From Paractinoplanes toevensis (GTDB lineage Bacteria > Actinomycetota > Actinomycetes > Mycobacteriales > Micromonosporaceae): a stretch of 64,000 nt of DNA. The DNA is taken from positions 1-64,000 of the forward strand of contig NZ_BOQN01000093.1 in assembly GCF_018332695.1 (NCBI RefSeq), written 5' to 3'. A model generated the notes under the pieces. The model saw only the letters and a program-made list of their open reading frames with translations, searched no databases and was not told the DNA's origin. The translations under genes were made by a program, and so were the position numbers. Of this stretch, positions 19,679-28,025 are shown piece by piece; within the stretch, counting starts at the first letter, position 1; each line of letters opens with the position of its first letter.

Positions 19679-20220
19679 CCCCGCTGGTTCTCCGTCCGGT
19701 CGGTTCAATTCCTCGAATTGCGGCCCCGCCATTGGCACGGCAAGGCGCGGTCATGCTACGCGAAGTCTGTGATCCCATCTACCCGGGTCCCGACGGGCTG
19801 CCGTACCGGTTTGTGCAGTTCCTGACCTCGATCACGCCACGAGTGAGCGGGACAATCCGGGCTGTGACCGAACGCGTCCGGAGCCACCCCGGGCGGGGTG
19901 GGGTTCGGGCTACTCGTCCGTATTATTCGGTTTACGTATTTACCGGCACGCATGCCGAAATGGAACAGGCCCGGCTTCCCGGTCCCGGTCGGCATATTGT
20001 CCGAATCCGCGCCGCCGCAGGCCCCGGACCTCGGGCGGAGGCGACCGCCCGGTTGCCCCGTACGCCCCGATTCACCTTTGGGTGACAAACCTCACAAGCG
20101 GGTGACCGAGGAGTTCCGGCGATCGGTCGTCGGATGGCGCCGAAACTCACCCCTTGTCCAAACGGAACTTGCGATAGAGTCACGGAACTTACGAACCGCG
20201 ACGCCGGGAGTTCTGAAGGC
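19679..20220. other. Divergent intergenic region between gmd and the GH43 gene
   Basis: About 540 bp without a convincing gene. An AT-rich patch near 19917-19965 (ATTATTCGGTTTACGTATTT) stands out and should carry promoter elements. The tandem repeat just upstream of the GH43 start is listed separately. Weak open frames here lack codon bias or recognisable domains. Confidence 0.5.
20162..20194 (+). promoter_or_regulatory. Tandem 13-bp direct repeat upstream of the GH43 gene
   Basis: ACGGAACTTGCGA (20162-20174) is followed by ACGGAACTTACGA (20182-20194), 12 of 13 bases identical and spaced exactly 20 bp, about two helix turns. It lies 27-59 bp before the ATG. Either a tandem operator or an overlapping promoter; GGAACTT resembles an ECF-type -35 element but the downstream -10 is not clear. 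Confidence 0.45.
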
Positions 20221-21891
20221 ATGACGAGCACCGAGACCGCGACCGCCGGTCAAGCGGAGGGCGTGGCCGGCCGGGCCATCACCAACCCCGTGCTGACCGG
20301 GTTCCACCCCGACCCCTCGATCCTGCGGGTCGGCTCCGACTACTACATCGCCACCTCGACGTTCGAGTGGTTTCCCGGCGTGCGGCTGCACCACTCGACC
20401 AACCTGGTCGACTGGCGCCCGCTGGGCGGTGCCCTCGGCGAGACCCGGCTGCTCGACCTCACCGGGGCCGGCGACTCCGGCGGCGTGTGGGCGCCCAGCC
20501 TGACCTTCGCGCACGGCGAGTTCCACCTGCTCTACACCGACGTCTCGACGTTCGCGGGCGGTTACTGGGACCCGCAGAACTACTTGACGACCGCCAAGGA
20601 GATAACCGGTCCGTGGTCCGACCCGGTGGTGCTGCACGGTCGCGGCTTCGACGCCTCCCTGTTCCACGACGAGGACGGCGAGACCTACATGCTGTCGATG
20701 GTCGCCGACTGGCGCCCGGGCCGGAACCGCTTCGGCGGCATCTCGATCCAGCGCTACGACCGCGCGACGAAGACGCTGACCGGCGCCGAGCACATGATCT
20801 TCAAGGGCACCGAGGCGCGGGTCACCGAGGCACCCAACCTGTACCGCAAGGACGGCTGGTATTACCTGGTCACCGCCGAGGGCGGCACCAGCTGGACGCA
20901 CCAGGTCACGGTCGCCCGGTCGAAGGACCTCCTCGGACCGTACGAGGCGGACCCGGCCGGCCCGCTGCTCACCTCGAACGGGCACCCCGAGCTGACCCTG
21001 CAGAAGGCCGGTCACGGCAGCCTGGTCGAGACCCCGGCCGGTCAGTGGTATCTGGCGCACCTCGTCGGCCGGCCGTACTCCACGCTCGGCCGCTGCGTGC
21101 TGGGCCGCGAGTCGGCGATCCAGGAGGTCACCTGGACCGAGGACGGCTGGCCGCGGATCGCCGGCGGCGTCCCGGCCGACATCGTGCCGGCCCCGCTCGG
21201 CGTGGCCGTGCCGGCCGGTCGCCCGGTTTCGACGGAGGATGCCGAGGACGACGACTTCGACGCCGAGAAGCTGGGCGTCAACTGGTCGACGCTGCGCCGC
21301 CCGGCCACGCCCGACTGGGTGTCGCTCACCGAGCGGCCGTCCCACCTGCGCGTCTACGGCGGGCAGTCGCCGATGACCCGGCTGCGGCCGAGCCTGGTCG
21401 CCCGCCGGGTGACCGCGCGCCGGCTCACCTTCGACGCGGTGATGGAGTTCCAGCCCCGCAACTACCGGCAGCTCGCCGGAATAACCGGCTACTACAACAC
21501 CCGGAACTGGTATTACCTGTACGTCACGGCCGAGGACGACGGCACGCCGGTGCTGGGCATCCTCGCCTGCGACAGCGGCAAGGTCCGGGTGGTCCCGGAC
21601 GTGCGCCGCGACCTGAGCGGTGTGTCCCGCCTGGCGCTGCGCCTGCGCTTCGACGGGCCCGAGCTGACCTTCGCGTACGCGACGGAGCCCGGCGCCGAGC
21701 CGAAGTGGGAGGACCTCGGACCGGCGTTCGACGCCACCACGCTGTCGGACGAGTACGCGGCCAGCGTCGTCGACGGCGAGCCCGAGGCGTGGGGCTTCAC
21801 CGGGGCCTTCGTCGGCCTGTGGGTGCAGGACCTGGGGCGCGAGGGCGGTTTCGCCGACTTCGACCGCGCCACCTACAAGACCTCTGGGTGA
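20221..21891 (+). CDS. GH43-family glycosidase (beta-xylosidase-like)
   Basis: A 556-residue enzyme with no signal peptide, so probably cytoplasmic. The N-terminal five-bladed propeller has the three GH43 acid residues: D31 in GFHPDPSILRVG (base), D144 in FDASLFHD (pKa modulator) and E203 in EAPNLYRKDGW (acid). A C-terminal concanavalin-like domain (about 350-556), with YYNTRNWYYLYVT, matches the GH43_C2 module of GH43_11-type xylosidases. It probably trims xylo- or arabino-oligosaccharides. I chose ATG 20221 over the upstream open frame because GGGAG lies 10 nt before it and homology begins nearby. A strong hairpin terminator follows. Confidence 0.88.
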   Translation: MTSTETATAGQAEGVAGRAITNPVLTGFHPDPSILRVGSDYYIATSTFEWFPGVRLHHSTNLVDWRPLGGALGETRLLDLTGAGDSGGVWAPSLTFAHGEFHLLYTDVSTFAGGYWDPQNYLTTAKEITGPWSDPVVLHGRGFDASLFHDEDGETYMLSMVADWRPGRNRFGGISIQRYDRATKTLTGAEHMIFKGTEARVTEAPNLYRKDGWYYLVTAEGGTSWTHQVTVARSKDLLGPYEADPAGPLLTSNGHPELTLQKAGHGSLVETPAGQWYLAHLVGRPYSTLGRCVLGRESAIQEVTWTEDGWPRIAGGVPADIVPAPLGVAVPAGRPVSTEDAEDDDFDAEKLGVNWSTLRRPATPDWVSLTERPSHLRVYGGQSPMTRLRPSLVARRVTARRLTFDAVMEFQPRNYRQLAGITGYYNTRNWYYLYVTAEDDGTPVLGILACDSGKVRVVPDVRRDLSGVSRLALRLRFDGPELTFAYATEPGAEPKWEDLGPAFDATTLSDEYAASVVDGEPEAWGFTGAFVGLWVQDLGREGGFADFDRATYKTSG

Positions 21892-21900
21892 AGAGGGGTG

Positions 21901-21931
21901 CCCGGGCCGGGCAGGGTGCGCCCGGCCCGGG
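21901..21931 (+). terminator. Hairpin terminator after the GH43 gene
   Basis: CCCGGGCCGGGC (21901-21912) and GCCCGGCCCGGG (21920-21931) form a perfect 12-bp stem with a 7-nt loop, followed by TATTT. It starts 9 bp after the GH43 stop. Confidence 0.75.
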
Positions 21932-21939
21932 TATTTAAC

Positions 21940-21951
21940 CGAACACGTTCG
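21940..21951. promoter_or_regulatory. Inverted repeat operator before the TetR gene
   Basis: CGAACACGTTCG has perfect 5-bp arms around AC and lies 13 bp before the GTG start of the TetR-family gene. This is the position expected of an autoregulatory operator. The regulator-site match is inferred. Confidence 0.5.
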
Positions 21952-21964
21952 TTACCATCACCCG

Positions 21965-22591
21965 GTGACCCCGCGCCCGGAGCCCGTCAGCCGCCGTGAC
22001 CGTCCGGCGAAACCGCCGCTGAGCAGGGCCGGCATCGTCGAGGTGGGGCTGCGGATCATGCGCGCCGAGGGCCTCGAGAAGGCCACCATGCGGCGGCTGG
22101 CCGCCGAGCTGGACACCGGCCCGGCGTCGCTCTACGTCTACGTCGAGAACATGGCCGAGCTGCACGGAGCCCTGCTCGACGAGCTGCTCGCCGGCCTCGA
22201 CCTCGAGCTGGAGCTGATCGACCTGCTGGTCGGCTACACCGAGCTGCTGCTCGGGCAGCCCGCGCTGGCCCGGTCGGTGCTGACGCTGCGCCCGGCCGGC
22301 CCACGCTACCTGCGGTTGATCGACGTCGTGCTGGGCCGCCTGCACGACCTCGGCGTACCGCCGCGCGCGGCCGCCTGGGGTGTCGACCTGCTTCTGCAGC
22401 AGGCCACCGCGGCGGCCGCCGAGCACGGCGCCGGCGACGACGACCGCGGGCAGGTGGCCGCGGTCCGCGATGCCGACCCGGCCGGCTATCCGCACATCCA
22501 CACGGTCCGCGACGAGCTGTTCTCCGGAACCGGCGAGGAGCGCCTGCGCTGGGGATTCGCGGCGCTCCTCGACGGGCTCAGGCAGCGCTGA
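21965..22591 (+). CDS. TetR/AcrR-family transcriptional regulator
   Basis: A 208-residue regulator. The helix-turn-helix lies at about 23-65: GIVEVGLRIMRAEGLEKAT, MRRLAAELDTGPASLYVYV. The C-terminal all-helical domain has the TetR_C/TetR-class-C look (LRPAGPRYLRLIDVVLGRL). GTG start at 21965; an inverted repeat directly upstream suggests autorepression. It converges on the FAD dehydrogenase gene with no base between the stop codons, so it may not control that gene directly. Ligand unknown. Confidence 0.85.
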   Translation: MTPRPEPVSRRDRPAKPPLSRAGIVEVGLRIMRAEGLEKATMRRLAAELDTGPASLYVYVENMAELHGALLDELLAGLDLELELIDLLVGYTELLLGQPALARSVLTLRPAGPRYLRLIDVVLGRLHDLGVPPRAAAWGVDLLLQQATAAAAEHGAGDDDRGQVAAVRDADPAGYPHIHTVRDELFSGTGEERLRWGFAALLDGLRQR

Positions 22592-24361
22592 CTACAACGC
22601 GGCCGCGGCGGCGCGACCCGCCTGGCGACCCGAGAAGAGGCAACCGCCCAGGAACGTACCCTCCAAGGAGCGGTAGCCATGCACCCCGCCGCCGCCGAAA
22701 CCGGCGACCTCGCCGGCCGCGTAGAGGCCGGGGATCGCCGCGCCGGAAGCATCCAGCACCTGGCCCTGCAGGTTGGTCTGCAGGCCGCCGAGGGTCTTGC
22801 GGGTGAGGATGTTGAGGCGCACCGCGACCAGCGGCCCCTTGCTCGAGTCGAGCAGCTTGTGCGCGTCGGCGGTGCGGCTGAGTGAGTCGCCGATGTAGGA
22901 CAGCGCGTTGCGGATGCCCATCACCTGGGCGTCCTTGCTGTACGTGTTGGTGATCTCGCGGTCCCGGGCGTCGATCTGCCGCTTCAGGTCGTCCAGGTCG
23001 ATCAGGTTGGTGCCGGTGATCCGGTTCATCCCGGCGACCAGCTCGGGCAGCGTGTTGGCGACCACGAAGTCCTCGCCGTACTTCTCGAATTTCTGCACCG
23101 GTTCGGGCGTCTGCCAGATGCGGGACAGCAGCTGCCAGACGTTCTTGTTGGTGAGATCCGGGTTCTGCTCGGAGCCGGAAAGCGCGAACTCGGCGTCCAC
23201 GATCTCCTGGGTGGCGACGAACCAGGAGTAGTCGTAGCCGGTCCCGGTGATCGTGCCGAGCGTGTGCAAGGTGTCGTAACCGGGGAAGTCGGGGGCGCTG
23301 AACCGCTTGCCCTTCGCGTCGAGCCACATCGAGGACGGTCCGGGCAGGATCCGGATGCCGTGGTTGGGCCAGATCGGCGCGTAGTTCTTGATGCCCTCGG
23401 TGTAGTGCCACATCCGGTCGGGGTTGACGATCCGGCCGCCGGCCGTCTGGGTGATCGCCAGCATCCGGCCGTCCACGTGGGCCGGCACGCCGGTGATCAT
23501 CTTGGTGGGGGCCTTGCCCAGGCGGGCCGGCCAGTTCTGCCGGATCAGGTCGTGGTTGGCGCCGATACCGCCGGACGTCACGATCACGACGGGGGCGCGC
23601 AGTTCGAAACTGCCGACCGCGGTGCGCGAGCTGGGCGTGCCGCGTGCGGCGGTGCTGGGTTCGAGGATCGCTCCGCGTACGCCGGTGACCGCTCCACCGG
23701 TCTTGACCACCTCGTCCACCCGGTGCCGGAACTTGAAGACCACCTTCCCGGCGGCCACCCCGGCGCGGACCTTCTTCTCGAACGGTTCCATGACGGCCGG
23801 CCCGGTGCCCCACGTCACGTGGAAGCGGGGCACCGAGTTGCCGTGTCCGGTGGCCAGTCCCCCGCCGCGCTCCGCCCAGCCGACGATCGGGAACCACTGC
23901 ACACCGAGACCGGACAGCCAGGACCGCTTCTCACCGGCCGCGAACTCCACGTACGCTCGCGCCCACTTGGCCGCCCAGTAGTCCTGGCCGGCCGGATCGT
24001 CCACCCCGCGGTCGAACCCGGCCGTGCCCTGCCAGTCCTGCCAGGCCAGGTCGACCGAGTCCTTGATGCCCATCAGCCGCTGCTCGGCGGAGTCCACCAG
24101 GAACAGCCCGCCGAACGACCAGAACGCCTGCCCGCCGAGGCCGGCCTCCGGTTCCTGGTCGAGCAGCAGCACCTTGCGCCCGGCCGCGACCAGCTCGGAC
24201 GTGGCGACCAGCCCCGCCAGCCCACCACCGACGACGATCGCGTCGGCGTCGTAGGCGGCCGCGGCCCCGAAGGCGGGCGACGCGACCTGGGCGACGGCGG
24301 TCGCGGCCACCGCACCACCGGCGACCGCCAGTGCTCGGCGACGACTGATACCTGACTCCAT
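22592..24361 (-). CDS. Tat-exported FAD-binding dehydrogenase (ketosteroid dehydrogenase/fumarate reductase-like)
   Basis: A 589-residue flavoprotein. A twin-arginine leader ISRRRALAVAGGAVAATAV precedes the dinucleotide-binding motif VVGGGLAG (43-50). The C-terminal FAD motif is IPGLYAAGEVAGFGGGGVHG, followed by SLEGTFLGGCLFSGRQAGR. This layout belongs to the FAD_binding_2 family (fumarate reductase flavoprotein, 3-oxosteroid 1-dehydrogenase, KstD-like proteins). It should oxidise or reduce a carbon-carbon bond outside the cytoplasm; the substrate is unknown. It is divergent from the amidase gene, with an inverted repeat in the shared upstream region. Its stop abuts the TetR stop. Confidence 0.87.
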   Translation of the reverse strand: MESGISRRRALAVAGGAVAATAVAQVASPAFGAAAAYDADAIVVGGGLAGLVATSELVAAGRKVLLLDQEPEAGLGGQAFWSFGGLFLVDSAEQRLMGIKDSVDLAWQDWQGTAGFDRGVDDPAGQDYWAAKWARAYVEFAAGEKRSWLSGLGVQWFPIVGWAERGGGLATGHGNSVPRFHVTWGTGPAVMEPFEKKVRAGVAAGKVVFKFRHRVDEVVKTGGAVTGVRGAILEPSTAARGTPSSRTAVGSFELRAPVVIVTSGGIGANHDLIRQNWPARLGKAPTKMITGVPAHVDGRMLAITQTAGGRIVNPDRMWHYTEGIKNYAPIWPNHGIRILPGPSSMWLDAKGKRFSAPDFPGYDTLHTLGTITGTGYDYSWFVATQEIVDAEFALSGSEQNPDLTNKNVWQLLSRIWQTPEPVQKFEKYGEDFVVANTLPELVAGMNRITGTNLIDLDDLKRQIDARDREITNTYSKDAQVMGIRNALSYIGDSLSRTADAHKLLDSSKGPLVAVRLNILTRKTLGGLQTNLQGQVLDASGAAIPGLYAAGEVAGFGGGGVHGYRSLEGTFLGGCLFSGRQAGRAAAAAL

Positions 24362-24415
24362 GTGCCCTCCCGGGGGCCGGTGACGTGGACCACATGGAAG
24401 CAGTTCGATCGATCG

Positions 24416-24430
24416 CGGCGATAGTCGCCG
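24416..24430. promoter_or_regulatory. Inverted repeat between FAD dehydrogenase and amidase genes
   Basis: CGGCGA-TAG-TCGCCG: perfect 6-bp arms with a 3-nt spacer, flanked by CGATCGATCG. It sits in the 107-bp divergent gap and could be a shared operator. Confidence 0.4.
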
Positions 24431-24468
24431 ATCGCCAAGCCGGGGCCGACTCGTTGTAGCGTCCGGAC

Positions 24469-25854
24469 ATGATCGTGAACTGGAGCGCCACCGAGCTGTC
24501 CGCGGCCATCCGCCGCAAGGACGTCAGCTGCGTCGAGGTGATGACCGCCTACCTGGACCAGATCGAGCGCCTCAACCCGTCGGTGAACGCGATCGTCGCC
24601 CTGCGGCCGCGCTCTTCTCTGCTGCGCGCGGCCGCCGCCGCCGACCAGGCCGAGCCCACCGGCTGGATGCACGGCTTCCCGTTCGCGGTGAAAGACCTCG
24701 CCGACGCGGCCGGCCTGCCGACCAGCGCCGGCTTCTTCCGCGACCCACCGCCGGCCGTCGCCGACTCACTGCACGTCGCCCGGATCCGCGCGGCCGGCGC
24801 CATCGTCATCGGCAAGACCAATGTGCCCGAGTTCGGGCTCGGCTCGCACACCTACAACAACGTCTACGGCACCACGCTGAACGCCTACGACCAGACCCGT
24901 TCGGCCGGCGGCAGCAGCGGCGGCGCGGCGGTCGCGGTGGCGTTGCGGATGCTGCCGGTGGCCGACGGCAGCGACTTCATGGGCTCGCTGCGCAACCCGC
25001 CCGGCTGGAACAACGTGCTCGGCCTGCGCCCGTCGGTGGGCCGGGTGCCGAGCATCGCCGACGAGGTCTTCGTGGCCCAGTCCGGCGTGGAGGGCCCGAT
25101 CGCCCGCACCGCGACCGACCTGGCGGCCCTGCTGCAGACGATGTCCGGCTACCACCCCCGCGCGCCGCTGTCCCTGCCCGACGCGTCCTTCACGTCGCTG
25201 TCCGCCGACGTCCGCGGGCGGAAGGTGGCCTGGCTCGGCGACCTCGGCGGCTACCTCCCGATGGAACCTGCGGTGCTGCAGGTGACCCGGGCCGCGCTGT
25301 CCGATTTCGCCGGCCTGGGCATCACCGTCACCGAGGCCCTCCCCGACTTCCCGCTCGAGGACCTCTGGCCGACGTGGCTGACGCTGCGGCACTGGCTGGC
25401 CGGCTCGGACGCTCCCGCACCCATCGAAACCCTCAAACCCGAGCTTGTGTACGAGCTGGACGGCGCCCGTGGCCTGACCGCAGCCGACGTGCTAGCGGGT
25501 TCGGTCCGGCGCAGCGCCCTGTACCAGGCATTCCGCAAGCTTTTCGAGACGTACGACTACGCGGTGCTCCCGACCGCCCAGGTAATGCCGTTCGACGCGG
25601 GTTCGCACTGGCCATCCCGCATCGGCGAGGTAGAGATGTCGTCCTACCACCGCTGGATGGAGGTCAGCACCCTGGCCACCCTGATCAACGCCCCGGCCCT
25701 GGCGATGCCGGCCGGCTTCAGCACCGACGGCCTGCCGATCGGCCTGCAGGTGATAGGCCGCAACCACGACGACCGCTCCCTGCTGGAGCTGGCCCTGGCC
25801 TGGGAGCACCAGACCGCCTGGGTAGACCGAGTACCCCCACCCCTGCTGACCTAG
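24469..25854 (+). CDS. Amidase-signature family hydrolase
   Basis: A 461-residue cytoplasmic amidase. The Ser-cisSer-Lys triad is visible: K75 in FPFAVKDLADAAG, the cis serine in SAGGSSGGAAVAVAL (147-152), and the nucleophile S173 in DGSDFMGSLRNPPGW. The C-terminal NAPALAMPAGFSTDGLPIGLQ is characteristic. It hydrolyses a carboxamide to acid and ammonia. The substrate is unknown; it could also be an aryl acylamidase or amino acid amidase. The glycine-rich nucleophile loop reads FMGSLRNPP, as in a subset of amidases annotated as AtzE/GatA-like. It diverges from the FAD dehydrogenase, suggesting possible co-regulation. Confidence 0.9.
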   Translation: MIVNWSATELSAAIRRKDVSCVEVMTAYLDQIERLNPSVNAIVALRPRSSLLRAAAAADQAEPTGWMHGFPFAVKDLADAAGLPTSAGFFRDPPPAVADSLHVARIRAAGAIVIGKTNVPEFGLGSHTYNNVYGTTLNAYDQTRSAGGSSGGAAVAVALRMLPVADGSDFMGSLRNPPGWNNVLGLRPSVGRVPSIADEVFVAQSGVEGPIARTATDLAALLQTMSGYHPRAPLSLPDASFTSLSADVRGRKVAWLGDLGGYLPMEPAVLQVTRAALSDFAGLGITVTEALPDFPLEDLWPTWLTLRHWLAGSDAPAPIETLKPELVYELDGARGLTAADVLAGSVRRSALYQAFRKLFETYDYAVLPTAQVMPFDAGSHWPSRIGEVEMSSYHRWMEVSTLATLINAPALAMPAGFSTDGLPIGLQVIGRNHDDRSLLELALAWEHQTAWVDRVPPPLLT

Positions 25855-25880
25855 ATCCACCCACAGCGCCCACCAGCCAC

Positions 25881-25899
25881 CGCGGGCGCATCGCCCGCG
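25881..25899. terminator. Hairpin between convergent amidase and ROK genes
   Basis: CGCGGGCG (25881-25888) pairs with CGCCCGCG (25892-25899) around CAT. The 8-bp GC stem without a U-tract lies between two convergent stop codons and could work for both strands. Confidence 0.5.
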
Positions 25900-25911
25900 C
25901 AGCCGTGGCGC

Positions 25912-27045
25912 TTATTGGCCTTGGGTTACGCCCTGGGTGTGGCCGGGGGCGATCGACGCCTGCACGACCAGGGCGGCGGCGCCGATGCTTGCGGCGTCTC
26001 GGGGCTGGGCGGACAGTTCGACGACTACCTCGTGGCGGTGCCGGGCGTGGGCGGTCTCGGCCAGGTGGGTGCGCAGGCGGCGGGCGTAGATCGAGCCGGC
26101 TATCGCTACGCCGGGGCCGGTCAGAACCAGGCGGCCCAGGTCCAGCAGGTTGACCATCGAGGTCACCGCCGCGGCCAGGTAACCCGCTGCGGCGTCGATC
26201 ACCTGGAAGGCCTCGGCGTTGCCGCTGACCGCGGCTCGGGCGATCGTGTCGTAGCCGGCGCCGGCCAGGGACGGGACGGCTCGGGCCGCCTCCACCGTGG
26301 CGGCCATCGACGCGTAGCGCTCTACGCAGCCTCGATTGCCGCACGGGCACGGGCGGCCGTCGTAGGCGATGGACAGGTGGCCCAGTTCGCCGGCGTCGAA
26401 GCTCGCGCCGCGGAAGAGGGCTCCGCCGAAGACCAGGCCGGCGCCGATTCCCTGGGAAAGATAGACGCTTCCGAACGCTTGCTCCCGGGAGACCCGGCGG
26501 CTCCAGAATTCGCCCAGCGCGGCGGCCGCCGCGTCGTTCTCCACCAGGATCGGAATGCGCAGACTGTCGGCCAGCGCCGAGCGCACGGCTCCCCATTCCG
26601 GGGCGGTGGGCGCCACGATCGCGAGGCCCTCGACTCGGTCCCGGGGCAGGTCGAGACCGGCCGTGAAGTCGTCGAAACGGCCGGCCAGGAACGTTTCCAG
26701 GGGGCCGGGACCGAGCGCGACCACCTCGCGGCCGACCACCCCGCCGGTCAGGTCGACGGCCACGCAGGTGACGGTTTCCGGGCCGACCTGGAAACCGATG
26801 CCGAAACGGTTCGCCGGGCGGATCGCGAGCAGTTTTCGGGGCTTTCCGCGAATGGAGTCGACCGAGCCGGTCTCGTGGATGACACCGTCGGCGATGAGGT
26901 CGCGGACGATGTTGGAGATGGACGCCTGGGTGAGGCCGGTCAGTTCGGCCAGTTCGACCCGGCTGATCGAGGTGGCCGATCGGATCACGTCGACGACGAG
27001 GGCACGGCTGCCCGGCCCGGCTACCGGCGTTTCTCGACGTGCCAT
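25912..27045 (-). CDS. ROK-family transcriptional repressor
   Basis: A 377-residue protein. The N-terminal winged helix-turn-helix spans about 15-65 (SISRVELAELTGLTQASISN, IVRDLIADGVI). A ROK kinase-like sugar-sensing domain follows, with the zinc motif CPCGNRGCVERYAS and the glycine-rich IGAGLVFGGALFRGAS. Start ATG 27045 gives MARRETP; the frame is open upstream but runs into the divergent sensor gene. It starts only 18 bp from the divergent GTG of an HTH-less LacI-type sensor, and next to a mannan operon, so it likely senses a sugar or sugar phosphate and represses that operon. The actual ligand is not readable. Confidence 0.85.
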   Translation of the reverse strand: MARRETPVAGPGSRALVVDVIRSATSISRVELAELTGLTQASISNIVRDLIADGVIHETGSVDSIRGKPRKLLAIRPANRFGIGFQVGPETVTCVAVDLTGGVVGREVVALGPGPLETFLAGRFDDFTAGLDLPRDRVEGLAIVAPTAPEWGAVRSALADSLRIPILVENDAAAAALGEFWSRRVSREQAFGSVYLSQGIGAGLVFGGALFRGASFDAGELGHLSIAYDGRPCPCGNRGCVERYASMAATVEAARAVPSLAGAGYDTIARAAVSGNAEAFQVIDAAAGYLAAAVTSMVNLLDLGRLVLTGPGVAIAGSIYARRLRTHLAETAHARHRHEVVVELSAQPRDAASIGAAALVVQASIAPGHTQGVTQGQ

Positions 27046-27063
27046 GCCCGTACAGTATCGCTG

Positions 27064-27891
27064 GTGAATGGAGCGCAGCGGCGGGTCGGGCTCGTTCTGG
27101 CGCGCGCCGCGCGGGTGCTGGGCGAGGAGGCCTACTACCACGAATTTCTCGACGGGCTTGAGCGCGTGCTCACCCCGGCGGGGGTCTCGGTGCTGGTCAA
27201 GGTGGTCACCGACCGGGCGGCCGAGGCCGAGACGTACGAGCGGTGGGCGGCCCGGCAGGAGATCGACGGGGTGATCCTGGTCGACCTGCTGCCGGACGAC
27301 GACCGGGTCGCGCTGGTCGGGCGGCTCGGCCTGCCGGCGGTGGTGCTCGGCGCGCCGTCGACCGCGTCGGGGCTGCCGACGGTGTGGACCGACGACGCCG
27401 GCTGGGCGCGGGAGGCGATCCGGTTCCTCGCCGAGCGCGGGCACGAGGTGATCGGGCACATCAGCGGGCCGCTCGCGTTCGCGCACACCCAGCTGCGCCA
27501 GGCCGGGGCCGATGAGGAGGCGGCGGCGCGCGGGGTGACGCTGCTGCGGGCCGGCGGCGACTACTCGTACGAGTCGGGGGCGGCCGCGACCGGGGAGCTG
27601 TTGGCGAGAAAGCCGACCGCGATCGTCTGCGACAGCGACGTGATGGCGGTCGCCGCCCTCGACACCCTGCGCGGGCACGACCTGGCCGTACCGGGCGACG
27701 TGTCGGTGGTGGCCTGGGACGATTCGGCGCTCTGCCAGCTGGCCGTGCCGGCGCTGTCGGCGATGAGCCACGACGTGAGCCGGATCGGCGAGCTGGCGGC
27801 GTCCGCACTGCTCGACGCGATGGCCGGGGCGGCCCCGGCCGTCTACGAGGCACCGGCCGCCCACATCGTCGTGCGGGAGAGCACGCGCTAG
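27064..27891 (+). CDS. LacI-type sugar-binding protein without HTH domain
   Basis: A 275-residue protein made only of the periplasmic-binding-protein-like effector domain of LacI/GalR regulators: RVGLVLARAARVLGEEAYYHEF at the start, then EIDGVILVDLL, RFLAERGHEVIGHISGP, TAIVCDSDVMAVAALDTL and VPGDVSVVAWDDSALC. The normal N-terminal DNA-binding helix-turn-helix and hinge are absent; the GTG start (27064) directly precedes the sensor domain, and the DNA upstream is the ROK gene in antisense. There is no signal peptide, so it is cytoplasmic. It might act with the divergent ROK repressor or dimerise with a full LacI protein. Alternative: a decayed regulator. Confidence 0.8.
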   Translation: MNGAQRRVGLVLARAARVLGEEAYYHEFLDGLERVLTPAGVSVLVKVVTDRAAEAETYERWAARQEIDGVILVDLLPDDDRVALVGRLGLPAVVLGAPSTASGLPTVWTDDAGWAREAIRFLAERGHEVIGHISGPLAFAHTQLRQAGADEEAAARGVTLLRAGGDYSYESGAAATGELLARKPTAIVCDSDVMAVAALDTLRGHDLAVPGDVSVVAWDDSALCQLAVPALSAMSHDVSRIGELAASALLDAMAGAAPAVYEAPAAHIVVRESTR

Positions 27892-27932
27892 AAAAAGCCT
27901 GCTCAGCAAGGGGAGAACGCAGTCTACCGAGT

Positions 27933-27983
27933 GCTTAAATTATTAATCTAAGCTTGACATGGCGGCAACAGCCGTCCCATGCT
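27933..27983 (+). promoter_or_regulatory. Promoter and candidate operator of the mannan operon
   Basis: An inverted repeat GCTTA-N11-TAAGC (27933-27953) with an AT-only core (AATTATTAAT) abuts a consensus -35 TTGACA (27954-27959). A weak -10 CATGCT follows 18 bp later (27978-27983). AT-rich TTA/TAA-ended palindromes are typical ROK-family sites. The operator assignment is inferred from position. Confidence 0.55.
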
Positions 27984-28025
27984 GGCCCGCAACCCCCACC
28001 CGAACGACACAGACGGGCAACCGGC

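Noticed and set aside
19756..20088. Possible 110-residue minus-strand gene in the gmd/GH43 gap
   Set aside because: Codon use and composition look random and no family feature is visible; the region is more likely regulatory.
25915..27060. Plus-strand extension of the HTH-less LacI frame upstream of 27064
   Set aside because: It is antisense to the ROK repressor gene and has no helix-turn-helix; I looked for a missing DNA-binding domain there and found none.
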